Shown: positions 1 through 6,922 of the stretch, in pieces
Layout: each line of letters begins with the position of its first letter
How positions within the stretch are numbered: position 1 is the first letter of the stretch
Source: CAWBRT01 sp050015355
Lineage (GTDB): Bacteria > Acidobacteriota > Terriglobia > Terriglobales > Acidobacteriaceae
Length of the DNA stretch: 17,318 bases
Assembly: GCA_050015355.1 (NCBI GenBank)
Contig: JBEKBO010000096.1
Span: 1-17,318 of the forward strand
Direction: 5' to 3'
The notes under the pieces: model-generated
Database searches by the model: none
What the model was told of the DNA's origin: nothing
What the model saw: the letters and a program-made list of their open reading frames with translations, nothing else
Position numbers and translations under genes: made by a program

Positions 1-1173
1 AGCTTCGTGGCCTGCGCCGTCGAGCAGCACGACCACATGCCCCGGCGAGGGCTTGCCAACGGCTCCAGGCTTGACCTCCTGCCCCAGGAAGTTGCCCAGT
101 GTGAGCACATTCTCGGTCTGTCCAAAGCCGTCCCGGATGGTGATACCCCAGGCAGCGCGCACCTTTTCAATGATCTCCGGATTCAGCGGCTCTCCCGCGC
201 CGACCAGCTTGCGGATCTTCACCTTGTAGGCCTTCAAATCCTCGAGCACCAGCATCCGCCAGACGGTGGGAGGCGCGCACAGCGAGGTCACGCCGCAGCG
301 CTCCATCTGGCGCAACGTGCTCTTGGCGTCGAAGCGGCCGTAGTTATGCACAAAGATTGTCGCCCCGGCATTCCAAGGTGCAAAAAAACTGCTCCAGGCA
401 TGCTTCGCCCATCCGGGCGAACTGATGTTGAAATGCACGTCGTCCGGTTGCAGGCCGGCCCAGTACATGGTGGCCAGATGCCCGACCGGATAGCTCTGAT
501 GGGTGTGCAGCACAAGTTTGGGAACCGCCGTCGTGCCCGAAGTGAAGTAGAGCAGAAACGGATCGTCGGCGTTCGTCGGTCCGTCGGGCGCGAATGCCGC
601 AGGCTCGTTGTAGGCGTCTTCGTAGGCAGCCCAACCCGGCTCCGCGCCTCCGCAGGCTATGCGGGTGTAATTGCCGCCAATCCCGGCAAAGCGGGAAACA
701 GCGGCGCCGATGGCAATCACGTGCCGGGCTTTGCCGCGACCAAGCCGGTCGCGAAGATCAGCCTCGGTCAGCAGCGTCGCCGCCGGAATCAGGATCGCAC
801 CCAATTTCAGCGCCGCCAACATCACTTCCCAAATGGCCACAACGTTCGGCAGCATAACCACGACGCGGTCGCCGCGCCGCACTCCCTGCCGCCGCAGGAA
901 ATTAGCCACCTGGTTCGATCGCCGCGAGAGTTCGGCGAAGCTCAACTTCAGCTCCGAGCCGTTCTCCTCCACGATCCACAGTGCCGGCTTCTGGTTGTCG
1001 CGGGCGTAGTCGTCGAAGTAGTCGAGCGCCCAGTTGAACTGCGTCAGACCGGGCCAACGGAAATCCCGGTAAGCGGTTTCGTAATCTTCGCGGTATTTGA
1101 AAAGAAAGTCCCGGGCGGCAAGAAAAGCCTTCAGGCTCTCGCCGCGAGCGGTCAGCGTTTGAGGATTTGCCAT
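1..1173 (-). CDS. Acyl-CoA synthetase (AMP-forming), 3' end cut off by window
   Basis: The reading frame starts at ATG 1173 and stays open for 391 codons to the window edge. An SD-like GGGGAGGGG run sits just ahead of the start. The protein belongs to the ANL adenylate-forming superfamily, which activates a carboxylic acid with ATP and then forms an acyl-CoA thioester. Visible signatures are the phosphate-binding loop TSGTTAVPK at residues 211-219, followed by HTHQSYP, the SSPGWAKHAW segment near 251-260, and the A5 motif DGFGQTE at 348-354. This pattern resembles the medium-chain (ACSM-like) acyl-CoA synthetase clade, though the true substrate cannot be read from the sequence. Family members run to about 550 residues, so the C-terminal lid domain with the catalytic lysine lies outside. 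The loop has Ala where most relatives have Gly (residue 216). The gene is divergent from the MutS-like gene across 91 bases. Confidence 0.9.
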   Translation of the reverse strand, partial: MANPQTLTARGESLKAFLAARDFLFKYREDYETAYRDFRWPGLTQFNWALDYFDDYARDNQKPALWIVEENGSELKLSFAELSRRSNQVANFLRRQGVRRGDRVVVMLPNVVAIWEVMLAALKLGAILIPAATLLTEADLRDRLGRGKARHVIAIGAAVSRFAGIGGNYTRIACGGAEPGWAAYEDAYNEPAAFAPDGPTNADDPFLLYFTSGTTAVPKLVLHTHQSYPVGHLATMYWAGLQPDDVHFNISSPGWAKHAWSSFFAPWNAGATIFVHNYGRFDAKSTLRQMERCGVTSLCAPPTVWRMLVLEDLKAYKVKIRKLVGAGEPLNPEIIEKVRAAWGITIRDGFGQTENVLTLGNFLGQEVKPGAVGKPSPGHVVVLLDGAGHEA

Positions 1174-1264
1174 ATCCCCTCCCCACGAGTCGGCTCACAT
1201 TTTAGAGCAGAATGTCACACTTGCGCTATCCCGGCGCGAAAACAGTTTGATAACCTCTTGAATT

Positions 1265-3040
1265 GTGGCTCCCAACGAGGAATACCTTCAACGGCTCAAG
1301 GAACGGGAAGCGCGCGCGGCCCGCTACGATGGTCTGCACCTGCGCCTGGGCTATCTCAAGCTGCTGTTGCTGGGCGCTGGACTGCTATTCGCCTGGCTCG
1401 ACTTTGGGCGCGGCATCATGCCGGCTTGGCCGTTCGCAATTGCCGTGACCCTGTTCGTGGCCGCCAGCGTCTACCACTCCCGCCTGCTCCGCAACAAGTC
1501 GCTGGCCGAGCGCAGCGCGCAATTCTACCGCCAGGGCCTGGCGAGGCTGGAAGATCGCTGGCGCGGCCACGGCTCGCATGGAGAACGCTTCCAGAACCCG
1601 CATCACGTCTACGCCAGCGACTTGGATCTGTTTGGCGCCGGCGGCTTGTTCGAACTGCTTTCCACGGCCCGCACGCGCATGGGCGAGCAAACACTTGCCC
1701 GCTGGCTGCTGTCGCCGGCCGCCATGCCTGAAGTGCTTAGCCGCCAGCAAGCGGTCATGGAGTTGCGCAGCCGCCTCGATCTGCGCGAAGAAATCTTCCT
1801 CATCGGCTCCGAAGAGCGCAGCGGAGTGCGCTCGCGCAGCTTGCGCCAGTGGGCGGAGTCACGCTGCGATTTCCCGCCGTGGCTTCGGGTCGCCGCTCCC
1901 TTGCTGGCGTGCCTGGTTGTCGCGAGCGCCGCGCTCTGGGCCAAGACCGGATTTGCGGCTCCGGCAGTCTCCCTGCTGGCAGTTGAGGGGGCTATCCTCT
2001 ACCGCTACCGGCTACGCCTCCAGCGGATTCTGCACGAGACGGAGCACGCTTTTGAGGATCTCGGACTGCTTTCGTCGCTGCTTGCCCGCTTGGAAAGCGA
2101 GCGCTTCGGTTCAGAACGGCTTCAGCAGTTGAGCAGCGAACTCGAGTCGCACCACATACCGGGGTCGCGGGCGATCAGGCGGCTGGAAACAATAGTCGAT
2201 TTCATCCATTCTTCCGACAACCTCCTGATTCGTGTTTTGAACCTGCCGCTGCTCTACAGCCTGCAGGTGGCCTTTGCCGCCGAAGGGTGGCGGCGCGAGC
2301 ACGGTCAGGCGGTAGGCCGGTGGCTGAAGGCTATTGGCGAATTCGAGGCGCTGCTGTCGCTGGCCAATTACAGCTACGAGCATCCGCAAGATTCTTTTCC
2401 GGAGTTTACGGTTGAAGGCGCCCAATTCATAGCGGAGGATTTGGGGCACCCTCTCATCCCCGCCGCAACCTGCGTCAGGAACGACCTGAGCCTGGCCGCG
2501 GAGACGCGGGTGTTGTTCATCAGCGGGTCAAACATGTCAGGCAAGAGCACTCTGCTGCGCGCCGTCGGCGTCAACATTGTGCTTGCCATGGCCGGCGCTC
2601 CGGTGCGCGCCCGGCGCCTGCAACTGGCGGCCGTGCAAGTGGGCGCAAGCATACGCATTAACGACTCGCTCCAGGAAGGCAGTTCCCGCTTCCAAGCCGA
2701 GATCACGCGGCTGCGGCAGATTTTCGACCTGGCGGCCCGCGGCATGCCGGTACTGTTTCTGCTCGACGAGTTGCTCCAGGGAACCAATTCGAAAGACCGC
2801 CGGATTGGAGCCGAGGGCGTACTGCGAGCGCTGGTCCAGCGCAACGATATCGGCCTGGTAACCACGCATGACCTGGCGCTGACGGAAATCGCAGACGCGC
2901 TGCCCGGCAAACTGAAAAACGTTCACTTCCAGGAGGAGATCGAGCAAGGCGTGATGCGGTTCGATTATCGTCTGCGGCCCGGGATCGTGGAAAAGAGTAA
3001 CGGGCTCGAACTGATGCGCATGATGGGCCTCGACGTTTGA
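1265..3040 (+). CDS. Membrane-anchored MutS-like ATPase
   Basis: This 591-residue protein carries a MutS-type C-terminal ATPase: Walker A GSNMSGKST at 421-429, Walker B LLDELLQGTN with Asp501/Glu502, and the switch histidine in THDLALTEI (His535). The middle (about 118-400) resembles the MutS core/lever domain, for example GGLFELLSTARTRMGEQTLARWLLSP. The N-terminal mismatch-recognition domain of true MutS is absent. In its place there are hydrophobic segments at about 30-46 and 52-72, and another pair at about 207-225 and 230-246, so I infer a membrane-bound protein. It also lacks the Smr nuclease tail of MutS2. Its role is unknown, and classical mismatch repair is unlikely. The start is GTG 1265; no good SD is visible, and no later in-frame ATG would keep the hydrophobic N-terminus. 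The gene stands alone, 180 bases before the peptidase gene. Confidence 0.85.
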   Translation: MAPNEEYLQRLKEREARAARYDGLHLRLGYLKLLLLGAGLLFAWLDFGRGIMPAWPFAIAVTLFVAASVYHSRLLRNKSLAERSAQFYRQGLARLEDRWRGHGSHGERFQNPHHVYASDLDLFGAGGLFELLSTARTRMGEQTLARWLLSPAAMPEVLSRQQAVMELRSRLDLREEIFLIGSEERSGVRSRSLRQWAESRCDFPPWLRVAAPLLACLVVASAALWAKTGFAAPAVSLLAVEGAILYRYRLRLQRILHETEHAFEDLGLLSSLLARLESERFGSERLQQLSSELESHHIPGSRAIRRLETIVDFIHSSDNLLIRVLNLPLLYSLQVAFAAEGWRREHGQAVGRWLKAIGEFEALLSLANYSYEHPQDSFPEFTVEGAQFIAEDLGHPLIPAATCVRNDLSLAAETRVLFISGSNMSGKSTLLRAVGVNIVLAMAGAPVRARRLQLAAVQVGASIRINDSLQEGSSRFQAEITRLRQIFDLAARGMPVLFLLDELLQGTNSKDRRIGAEGVLRALVQRNDIGLVTTHDLALTEIADALPGKLKNVHFQEEIEQGVMRFDYRLRPGIVEKSNGLELMRMMGLDV

Positions 3041-3107
3041 GACTTGAGGTACGTTCCACCCGAAGCGAAAGACTACGCCTGCAAACTCAACAAGATAGGG
3101 ACCACAG

Positions 3108-3116
3108 TGCTATACT
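3108..3116 (+). promoter_or_regulatory. Extended -10 promoter candidate for the M20 peptidase gene
   Basis: TGC-TATACT at 3108-3116 fits an extended -10 element (TGn plus a 5/6 hexamer). No good -35 lies 17 bases upstream. A transcript starting near 3123 would have a leader of about 98 bases before ATG 3221. Confidence 0.35.
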
Positions 3117-3124
3117 CTCCCGTT

Positions 3125-3144
3125 CGCACGGATAGGACCGTGCG
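3125..3144 (+). other. Perfect 7-bp hairpin in the M20 peptidase leader
   Basis: CGCACGG (3125-3131) and CCGTGCG (3138-3144) form a perfect 7-bp stem with a 6-base loop, right at the predicted 5' end of the leader. No U tract follows, so it is not an intrinsic terminator. It could stabilise the transcript. I recognise no riboswitch here. Confidence 0.4.
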
Positions 3145-3220
3145 GTTCGCGTCAGCGGGATATACCCTTCAACGAAAAGGCAAAACGCACCATCACATCC
3201 CGCTCGGAAAGGACCCTGTC

Positions 3221-4594
3221 ATGGCCGCGCCAGCGCTCAGTTTCGCCCAACAGAATCAGCAGAGATTTCTCGACGAGCTCAAGGCCCTGCTCCGCATCCC
3301 CAGCGTGAGCACCTTGCCCGAGCATAAACAGGACATTCAGCTCGCCGCCAGCTTCGTGGCCGACGAACTAAGGCGCATCGGTTTTGAAAACGTCGTCGTG
3401 ATTGCAACCGCCGGCCACCCGCTTATCTATGCCGATTGGCTGCACGCCGCCGGAAAGCCCACGGCGCTGGCCTACGCGCACTACGACGTCCAGCCGCCCG
3501 ATCCGCTGGACGAATGGATTTCGCCGCCCTTCGAGCCCACCGAGCGCAACAACAATCTGTATGCCCGCGGAGCGGTGGACGACAAAGGCCAGCTTTGGAT
3601 GCAGGTGAAGGCCTTCGAGTCTTTATTCAAGAGTAATAACGGCAAATTGCCGATCAATGTGCGGGTGCTGTACGAGGGCGAAGAGGAAGTGGGCGGGGAG
3701 TCGATCGAAAAGTACGTGCGCGAAAACCCGGCCAAGCTGAAGGCCGATTTCGCGCTCGTTAGCGACACCGAACTATTCGCGCCTGACCTGCCGACGCTTT
3801 GCGTTGGACTGCGCGGTCTGGTTTACACCGAATTGGAGTGCCAGGGAGCCTCCATCGATTTGCATTCCGGAATCTACGGCGGCGCGGCTCCCAATCCGCT
3901 GTTTGCGCTCTGCGAAATCATCGCCAAGTTGAAGGATCAGAACGGGAAAGTCCTGATCCCCGGCTTCTACGACACGGTGAAGGCGCCGACCAAAGACGAA
4001 CTGAAGGCATGGCAGGCCTTGCCCTTCGACGAGGAACACTACCGCAAGACGGAAGTCGGCTCCACGGTGCTCACCGGCGAACCGGGGTACTCGGTGCTCT
4101 ATCGTACCTGGGCGCGGCCCACACTCGAAGTCCATGGCATGCCGGGAGGCTTCACCGGGACCGGCGCTAAGACGGTGATTCCCGCCCGCGCCTCGGCAAA
4201 GGTCTCCATGCGCCTGGTTCCGGACCAGGATGCCGATGACATCCTTGCCAAGTACACCAGGTTCGTGAACTCGATTGTGCCCAAAGGCGTCCAGGTGAAG
4301 GTCAAGGTGCACAGCAAGGGCCCGGCATCCGTCGTTAGCACCGATAATGACTTCGTGCGGGCGGCTAACCAAGCCATGCGTGAGGTTTTCAAGAAGGAGA
4401 CCGTCTACATCCGCTCCGGCGGCTCGGTCCCGATCGTCGCCCAGTTCCAGAATTACCTCAAACTCCCGAGCGTAATGATGGGTCTGGGACTGCCCGATGA
4501 CAATCTGCACGCGCCGAACGAGAAATTTCACATTCCGAACTTTTACCGCGGCATTGAGTCGCTGATTCGGCTCTTCACCATTTTGGGAAAGTAG
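3221..4594 (+). CDS. M20-family metallopeptidase (dipeptidase-like)
   Basis: This is a 457-residue di-zinc hydrolase of the M20 peptidase family, probably a cytoplasmic dipeptidase or aminoacyl hydrolase. The metal and catalytic motifs are complete. YAHYDVQP carries His87 and Asp89, VDDKG carries the Asp120-121 pair, EGEEEVG holds the general base Glu154 and metal ligand Glu155, SDTE carries Asp182, and HAPNE carries His430. His215 in LHSG lies in the dimerisation domain, as in relatives. ATG 3221 is chosen because the SD-like GGAAAGGA is well spaced before it and the M20 domain begins at once; the frame is open further upstream to 3044 but that part looks non-coding. No signal peptide is visible. 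The length matches the CNDP/PepV-like M20 proteins. The exact substrate is unknown. Confidence 0.92.
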   Translation: MAAPALSFAQQNQQRFLDELKALLRIPSVSTLPEHKQDIQLAASFVADELRRIGFENVVVIATAGHPLIYADWLHAAGKPTALAYAHYDVQPPDPLDEWISPPFEPTERNNNLYARGAVDDKGQLWMQVKAFESLFKSNNGKLPINVRVLYEGEEEVGGESIEKYVRENPAKLKADFALVSDTELFAPDLPTLCVGLRGLVYTELECQGASIDLHSGIYGGAAPNPLFALCEIIAKLKDQNGKVLIPGFYDTVKAPTKDELKAWQALPFDEEHYRKTEVGSTVLTGEPGYSVLYRTWARPTLEVHGMPGGFTGTGAKTVIPARASAKVSMRLVPDQDADDILAKYTRFVNSIVPKGVQVKVKVHSKGPASVVSTDNDFVRAANQAMREVFKKETVYIRSGGSVPIVAQFQNYLKLPSVMMGLGLPDDNLHAPNEKFHIPNFYRGIESLIRLFTILGK

Positions 4595-4754
4595 ACGGCG
4601 CTTATTCACATTTACGGTTGCGATTTTTTTCACGGAAAGGGCGCCGAAAAGGTTTTTGACCGGCGCGCTCCGAAATCGGTCAAGTTCGCCGAGAAGCGCG
4701 CCTGGAGCGGCTTAGCGGGAAAAACCCGGCGCGCCCGACTGCTCATTAATTTTG

Positions 4755-4763
4755 TGTTATAAG
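4755..4763 (+). promoter_or_regulatory. Extended -10 element overlapping a small palindrome
   Basis: TGT-TATAAG at 4755-4763 fits an extended -10 element, although no -35 is recognisable. It is embedded in the inverted repeat GTGTT-ATAAG-AACAC (4754-4768), which could be a repressor site covering the promoter. Transcription would start near 4770. Confidence 0.35.
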
Positions 4764-4768
4764 AACAC

Positions 4769-4925
4769 TTGCCAAGTGGCTGGACTTGTGATCAAGAAAA
4801 ACGGTCTCCGCGCGCCTTCAGGCAGTCTGGCCGCAGTTGGCAAAATTGCCTGAAAACCCTTGCCAGGATTGCATTTCGCGAAATTCGAAGCTGGCGGCTT
4901 CTGGTCCACCGCCAACCGGTTTTTT
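4769..4925 (+). ncRNA. Candidate structured small RNA or attenuated leader upstream of purC
   Basis: The stretch runs from the predicted start of the extended -10 promoter to a T6 run. It contains a perfect 8-bp stem TTCAGGCA/TGCCTGAA (4817-4824 with 4847-4854), the 12-bp palindrome ATTTCGCGAAAT (4873-4884), and GAAGC/GCTTC (4887-4891 with 4897-4901). The last stem is mutually exclusive with TGGCGG/CCGCCA (4892-4897 with 4909-4914). In addition GGCTGGAC near the 5' end can pair with GTCCA..GCC near the 3' end, closing the structure. About 157 bases with a closing stem and terminal hairpin would suit a 6S-like small RNA or an attenuator. I cannot match it to a known family, so this stays a hypothesis. 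Confidence 0.25.
4892..4925 (+). terminator. Possible intrinsic terminator before purC
   Basis: TGGCGG (4892-4897) pairs perfectly with CCGCCA (4909-4914); five bases then lead to TTTTTT (4920-4925). A second, shorter stem CTGGT/ACCGG (4901-4905 with 4915-4919, one G-U pair) abuts the T run directly. Neither stem is ideal on its own. Confidence 0.35.
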
Positions 4926-4950
4926 CAGGTTTTGCGTAAATGAAGATTCG

Positions 4951-4979
4951 TTGACAAAATAGAAATGCTTCTTTAAAAA
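4951..4979 (+). promoter_or_regulatory. Sigma70-like promoter of purC-cvpA-fis
   Basis: A perfect -35 TTGACA (4951-4956) is followed after 17 bases by TAAAAA (4974-4979, 4/6). The predicted start near 4986 leaves a leader of only about 19 bases before GTG 5005, and that leader shows no SD sequence. Confidence 0.55.
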
Positions 4980-5004
4980 TCTTCGACGAATTAATTTCAA
5001 AACT

Positions 5005-5916
5005 GTGAACATTCAAACACCAGAAGTTCTACTCCGTTCCGACTTCGGCGACCTGGAACTTTATGCCAGTGGCAAAGTTCGAGATGTGTATGTCGCCGGC
5101 AAAGATCATCTCCTGTTCGTAGCCACCGACCGCCTCTCGGCCTTCGACTACGTGCTTGCGACCGGAATCCCGTTGAAGGGACGGGTTCTGACACAGCTTT
5201 CGCTGTTCTGGTTCGACTTCCTTAAGGATATTGTGCCGAATCATCTGGTTACGGCGAACGTAGACCAGTATCCCCCGGCGATCCGGAAGTACTCCTCCCA
5301 GTTGCGCGGGCGTTCGATGCTGGTCAATAAAGCCGAAATGTTTCCGGTCGAGTGTGTGGTGCGCGGGTTTGTGTCGGGGTCGGCCTGGAAGGAGTATTTG
5401 CAAACCGGAAAAGTTTCCGGCATCAAGCTGCCCTCCGGATTGCGGGAAAGCGATCAGCTCCCCGAGCCCATCTTTACCCCGGCCACAAAAGCCGCGAGCG
5501 GCCACGATGAGAACATCTCTTTCGACGAGATGGTAAAGCACGTGGGCGCCGCGCAGGGCGAGCAACTCCGCGACCTGACCTTGAAGATTTACAAGAAGGC
5601 CGCAAACTATGCTGCCACCCGGGGGATTATCATTGCGGACACCAAGTTTGAATTCGGCCGCACCCCCAAGGGGCTTGTGCTGGCCGACGAAGTGATGACT
5701 CCCGACTCGTCGCGCTTCTGGCCGGCCGATACTTATGAGCCGGGCAGGGCGCAACAGTCGTACGACAAGCAGTATGTGCGCGACTACCTGGAATCGATTC
5801 GCTGGAACAAGTTGCCGCCGGCGCCCGCTCTGCCTGCGGATGTCGCCGCGAATACCAGCGCGAAGTACGTGGAGGCATATCGGCGACTGACGGGCCGGGA
5901 TTTGCCGATGGACTAG
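5005..5916 (+). CDS. purC: Phosphoribosylaminoimidazole-succinocarboxamide synthase (SAICAR synthetase)
   Basis: This cytoplasmic enzyme of de novo purine synthesis joins CAIR with aspartate, using ATP, to give SAICAR. The 303 residues contain the family signatures: GKVRDVY at 23-29 (ATP loop), TDRLSAFD at 41-48, VVRGFVSGSAWKEY at 118-131, ADTKFEFG at 211-218 and DEVMTPDSSRFWP at 228-240. The length agrees with the roughly 300-residue yeast/acidobacterial type rather than the shorter 235-240-residue E. coli type. The start is taken as GTG 5005 because no ATG precedes the conserved region; with no SD visible, translation initiation is unusual or the true start differs slightly. It leads a likely operon, with cvpA beginning 10 bases after its stop codon. 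A structured region and a TTGACA promoter lie upstream. Confidence 0.95.
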   Translation: MNIQTPEVLLRSDFGDLELYASGKVRDVYVAGKDHLLFVATDRLSAFDYVLATGIPLKGRVLTQLSLFWFDFLKDIVPNHLVTANVDQYPPAIRKYSSQLRGRSMLVNKAEMFPVECVVRGFVSGSAWKEYLQTGKVSGIKLPSGLRESDQLPEPIFTPATKAASGHDENISFDEMVKHVGAAQGEQLRDLTLKIYKKAANYAATRGIIIADTKFEFGRTPKGLVLADEVMTPDSSRFWPADTYEPGRAQQSYDKQYVRDYLESIRWNKLPPAPALPADVAANTSAKYVEAYRRLTGRDLPMD

Positions 5917-5926
5917 GGGTGCTTCG

Positions 5927-6484
5927 ATGACGGGGCTAGACTGGATCATCGTAGCGATTCTGTTCTTGTCTGTACTGCTGGCAACGGCGCAGGGGTTTTT
6001 CTATGAGCTGTTTTCCCTGGCCGGCTGTGTGCTCGGCTATTTGCTGGCGGCTTGGAATTACAGGCGTTTTGGCGCATGGCTTTTGCCTTACGCGAAAAAC
6101 GAGTGGATCGCCCAGGGCGCTGCCTTTCTGCTGATTTTTATTTGTATTCTTTTTCTGGCCGGAGCCGCCGGCCGGCTGGCGCGATGGGCGGCACATGGCG
6201 TAGGGCTCCGATGGTTTGATCGGCTTCTTGGGGCGGCGTTTGGCATCATTCGCGGGGCGCTGATCGCCACGGTTCTGGTGATGACCATGGCGGCCTTCGT
6301 TCCCGGGTCGCGCATGCTTGCCGAGTCGAGGTTGGGATCGTATTTCCTGGTTCTGGGCCGGGGCGCCACGTGGGCAGCTCCATCGGAACTACGCGCCAGG
6401 TTCAGGGATGGGTTGCGGTCGCTTAGCGAAATCCGCAACACGGGGACTAAAGAGAGTGCGCCAAAGAGCGGCGCTCAAAAATAA
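5927..6484 (+). CDS. cvpA: CvpA-family inner membrane protein
   Basis: This 185-residue protein has four hydrophobic segments (about 5-20, 24-43, 62-85 and 103-124) and the CvpA signature DRLLGAAFGIIRGAL at 98-112. A polar tail rich in Arg, Lys and Ser follows and is probably cytoplasmic. CvpA in E. coli is needed for colicin V export and sits ahead of purF, so its link with a purine gene here repeats a known association; its biochemical role is still unclear. ATG 5927 is preceded by AGGGGTG at good SD distance and only 10 bases separate it from the purC stop, so the two are almost certainly cotranscribed. Confidence 0.88.
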   Translation: MTGLDWIIVAILFLSVLLATAQGFFYELFSLAGCVLGYLLAAWNYRRFGAWLLPYAKNEWIAQGAAFLLIFICILFLAGAAGRLARWAAHGVGLRWFDRLLGAAFGIIRGALIATVLVMTMAAFVPGSRMLAESRLGSYFLVLGRGATWAAPSELRARFRDGLRSLSEIRNTGTKESAPKSGAQK

Positions 6485-6564
6485 CAGCCGGAAGCAGTCG
6501 AATTGGCCAACGTTAATAACCGGCGCAGTTGAAATTGTTCGTTGTCGGGAAAGCGAGGCGTATC

Positions 6565-6843
6565 GTGAAGGACCAGCTGGAAGCGCTCGTGATGCAGATG
6601 TACAAAAGCGGAATCTTCTATAGCGAGGCTGTACGCGAGTTCAAGAAGCGGTTCATCATTACCGTGCTGGAAGAGAATCATGGAAATCAGTGTAAGGCTG
6701 CGCGCCAGTTGGGAATGCATCGCAACACGCTGAGTCGCACCATCGCCGAACTGAAAGTCGACGTTCGCGCCTTGCGCGGCGGAGCACGTCGTCCGCCCAG
6801 AAGCGAGCGCCCGCTCGCGGTCGAGAAGAGGGCGGCACGCTAA
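6565..6843 (+). CDS. Fis-type helix-turn-helix DNA-binding protein
   Basis: This 92-residue protein has a C-terminal-type Fis helix-turn-helix (HTH_8) at about 40-63, GNQCKAARQLGMHRNTLSRT. A helical region lies before it, and a basic tail with RRPPRSERP follows. Such domains occur in Fis and at the ends of NtrC-like activators; here the domain is free-standing, so it probably acts as a small nucleoid-associated or transcription factor. GTG 6565 is preferred because GAGG lies six bases upstream and the conserved KDQLE segment starts there. An in-frame TTG at 6529 would add 12 residues without SD support. It lies 80 bases after cvpA in the same direction. I recall similar proteins from acidobacterial genomes but cannot verify this here. 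Confidence 0.85.
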   Translation: MKDQLEALVMQMYKSGIFYSEAVREFKKRFIITVLEENHGNQCKAARQLGMHRNTLSRTIAELKVDVRALRGGARRPPRSERPLAVEKRAAR

Positions 6844-6867
6844 CAGGCTGCGGAAGAACCCGCCGAA

Positions 6868-6896
6868 GCCGGGGTCCCCGGCAACGGCCGGGCCGT
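6868..6896. terminator. GC-rich tandem palindromes between converging genes
   Basis: Two adjacent palindromes fill the gap between the fis-like gene and galE: GCCGGGGTCCCCGGC (6868-6882) and ACGGCCGGGCCGT (6884-6896). They could form hairpins in transcripts from either side and act as a bidirectional terminator. No T tract follows in either direction, so Rho-independent termination is uncertain. Confidence 0.3.
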
Positions 6897-6922
6897 AGCC
6901 GGGGTGGAAGCCGGGCACACGC

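Larger units (their letters stand above)
4595..5004. other. 410-base intergenic region rich in inverted repeats
   Basis: No convincing protein-coding gene lies here. From left to right it holds a T7 run (4624-4630) without a matching stem. Next come overlapping inverted repeats: TTGACCG 4656-4662 with CGGTCAA 4677-4683, and GGCGCGCT 4662-4669 with AGCGCGCC 4695-4702. A third GGCGCGCC copy sits at 4729-4736. Then follow an extended -10 at 4755-4763, several hairpins between 4817 and 4914, a T6 run at 4920-4925, and a sigma70-like promoter at 4951-4979 before purC. The second half is clearly more AT-rich than the flanking genes. Confidence 0.7.

Noticed and set aside
211..219. Ala for Gly in the phosphate loop (residues 211-219 of the acyl-CoA synthetase) as a sign of inactivation
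   Set aside because: The surrounding motifs are intact and, as I recall, related acyl-CoA synthetases carry the same change, so it is probably normal for the clade. Coordinates given here are protein residues; the codons lie near 517-543 on the minus strand.
1197..1215. ACATT-N9-AATGT as an operator between the divergent acyl-CoA synthetase and MutS-like genes
   Set aside because: Five-base arms are near chance level and no regulator family is suggested.
7..1731. Long plus-strand open frame of 574 codons
   Set aside because: It is the antisense shadow of the acyl-CoA synthetase gene and runs into the MutS-like gene; the protein is Arg/Gln/His-rich with no recognisable domain.
4624..4630. 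T7 run after the M20 gene as an intrinsic terminator
   Set aside because: No GC-rich stem of useful length precedes it.
3773..4633. 286-codon minus-strand frame
   Set aside because: It lies opposite the M20 peptidase whose catalytic motifs are complete; a GC-rich antisense shadow.
5029..5949. 306-codon minus-strand frame
   Set aside because: It lies antisense to purC, which carries all its family motifs.
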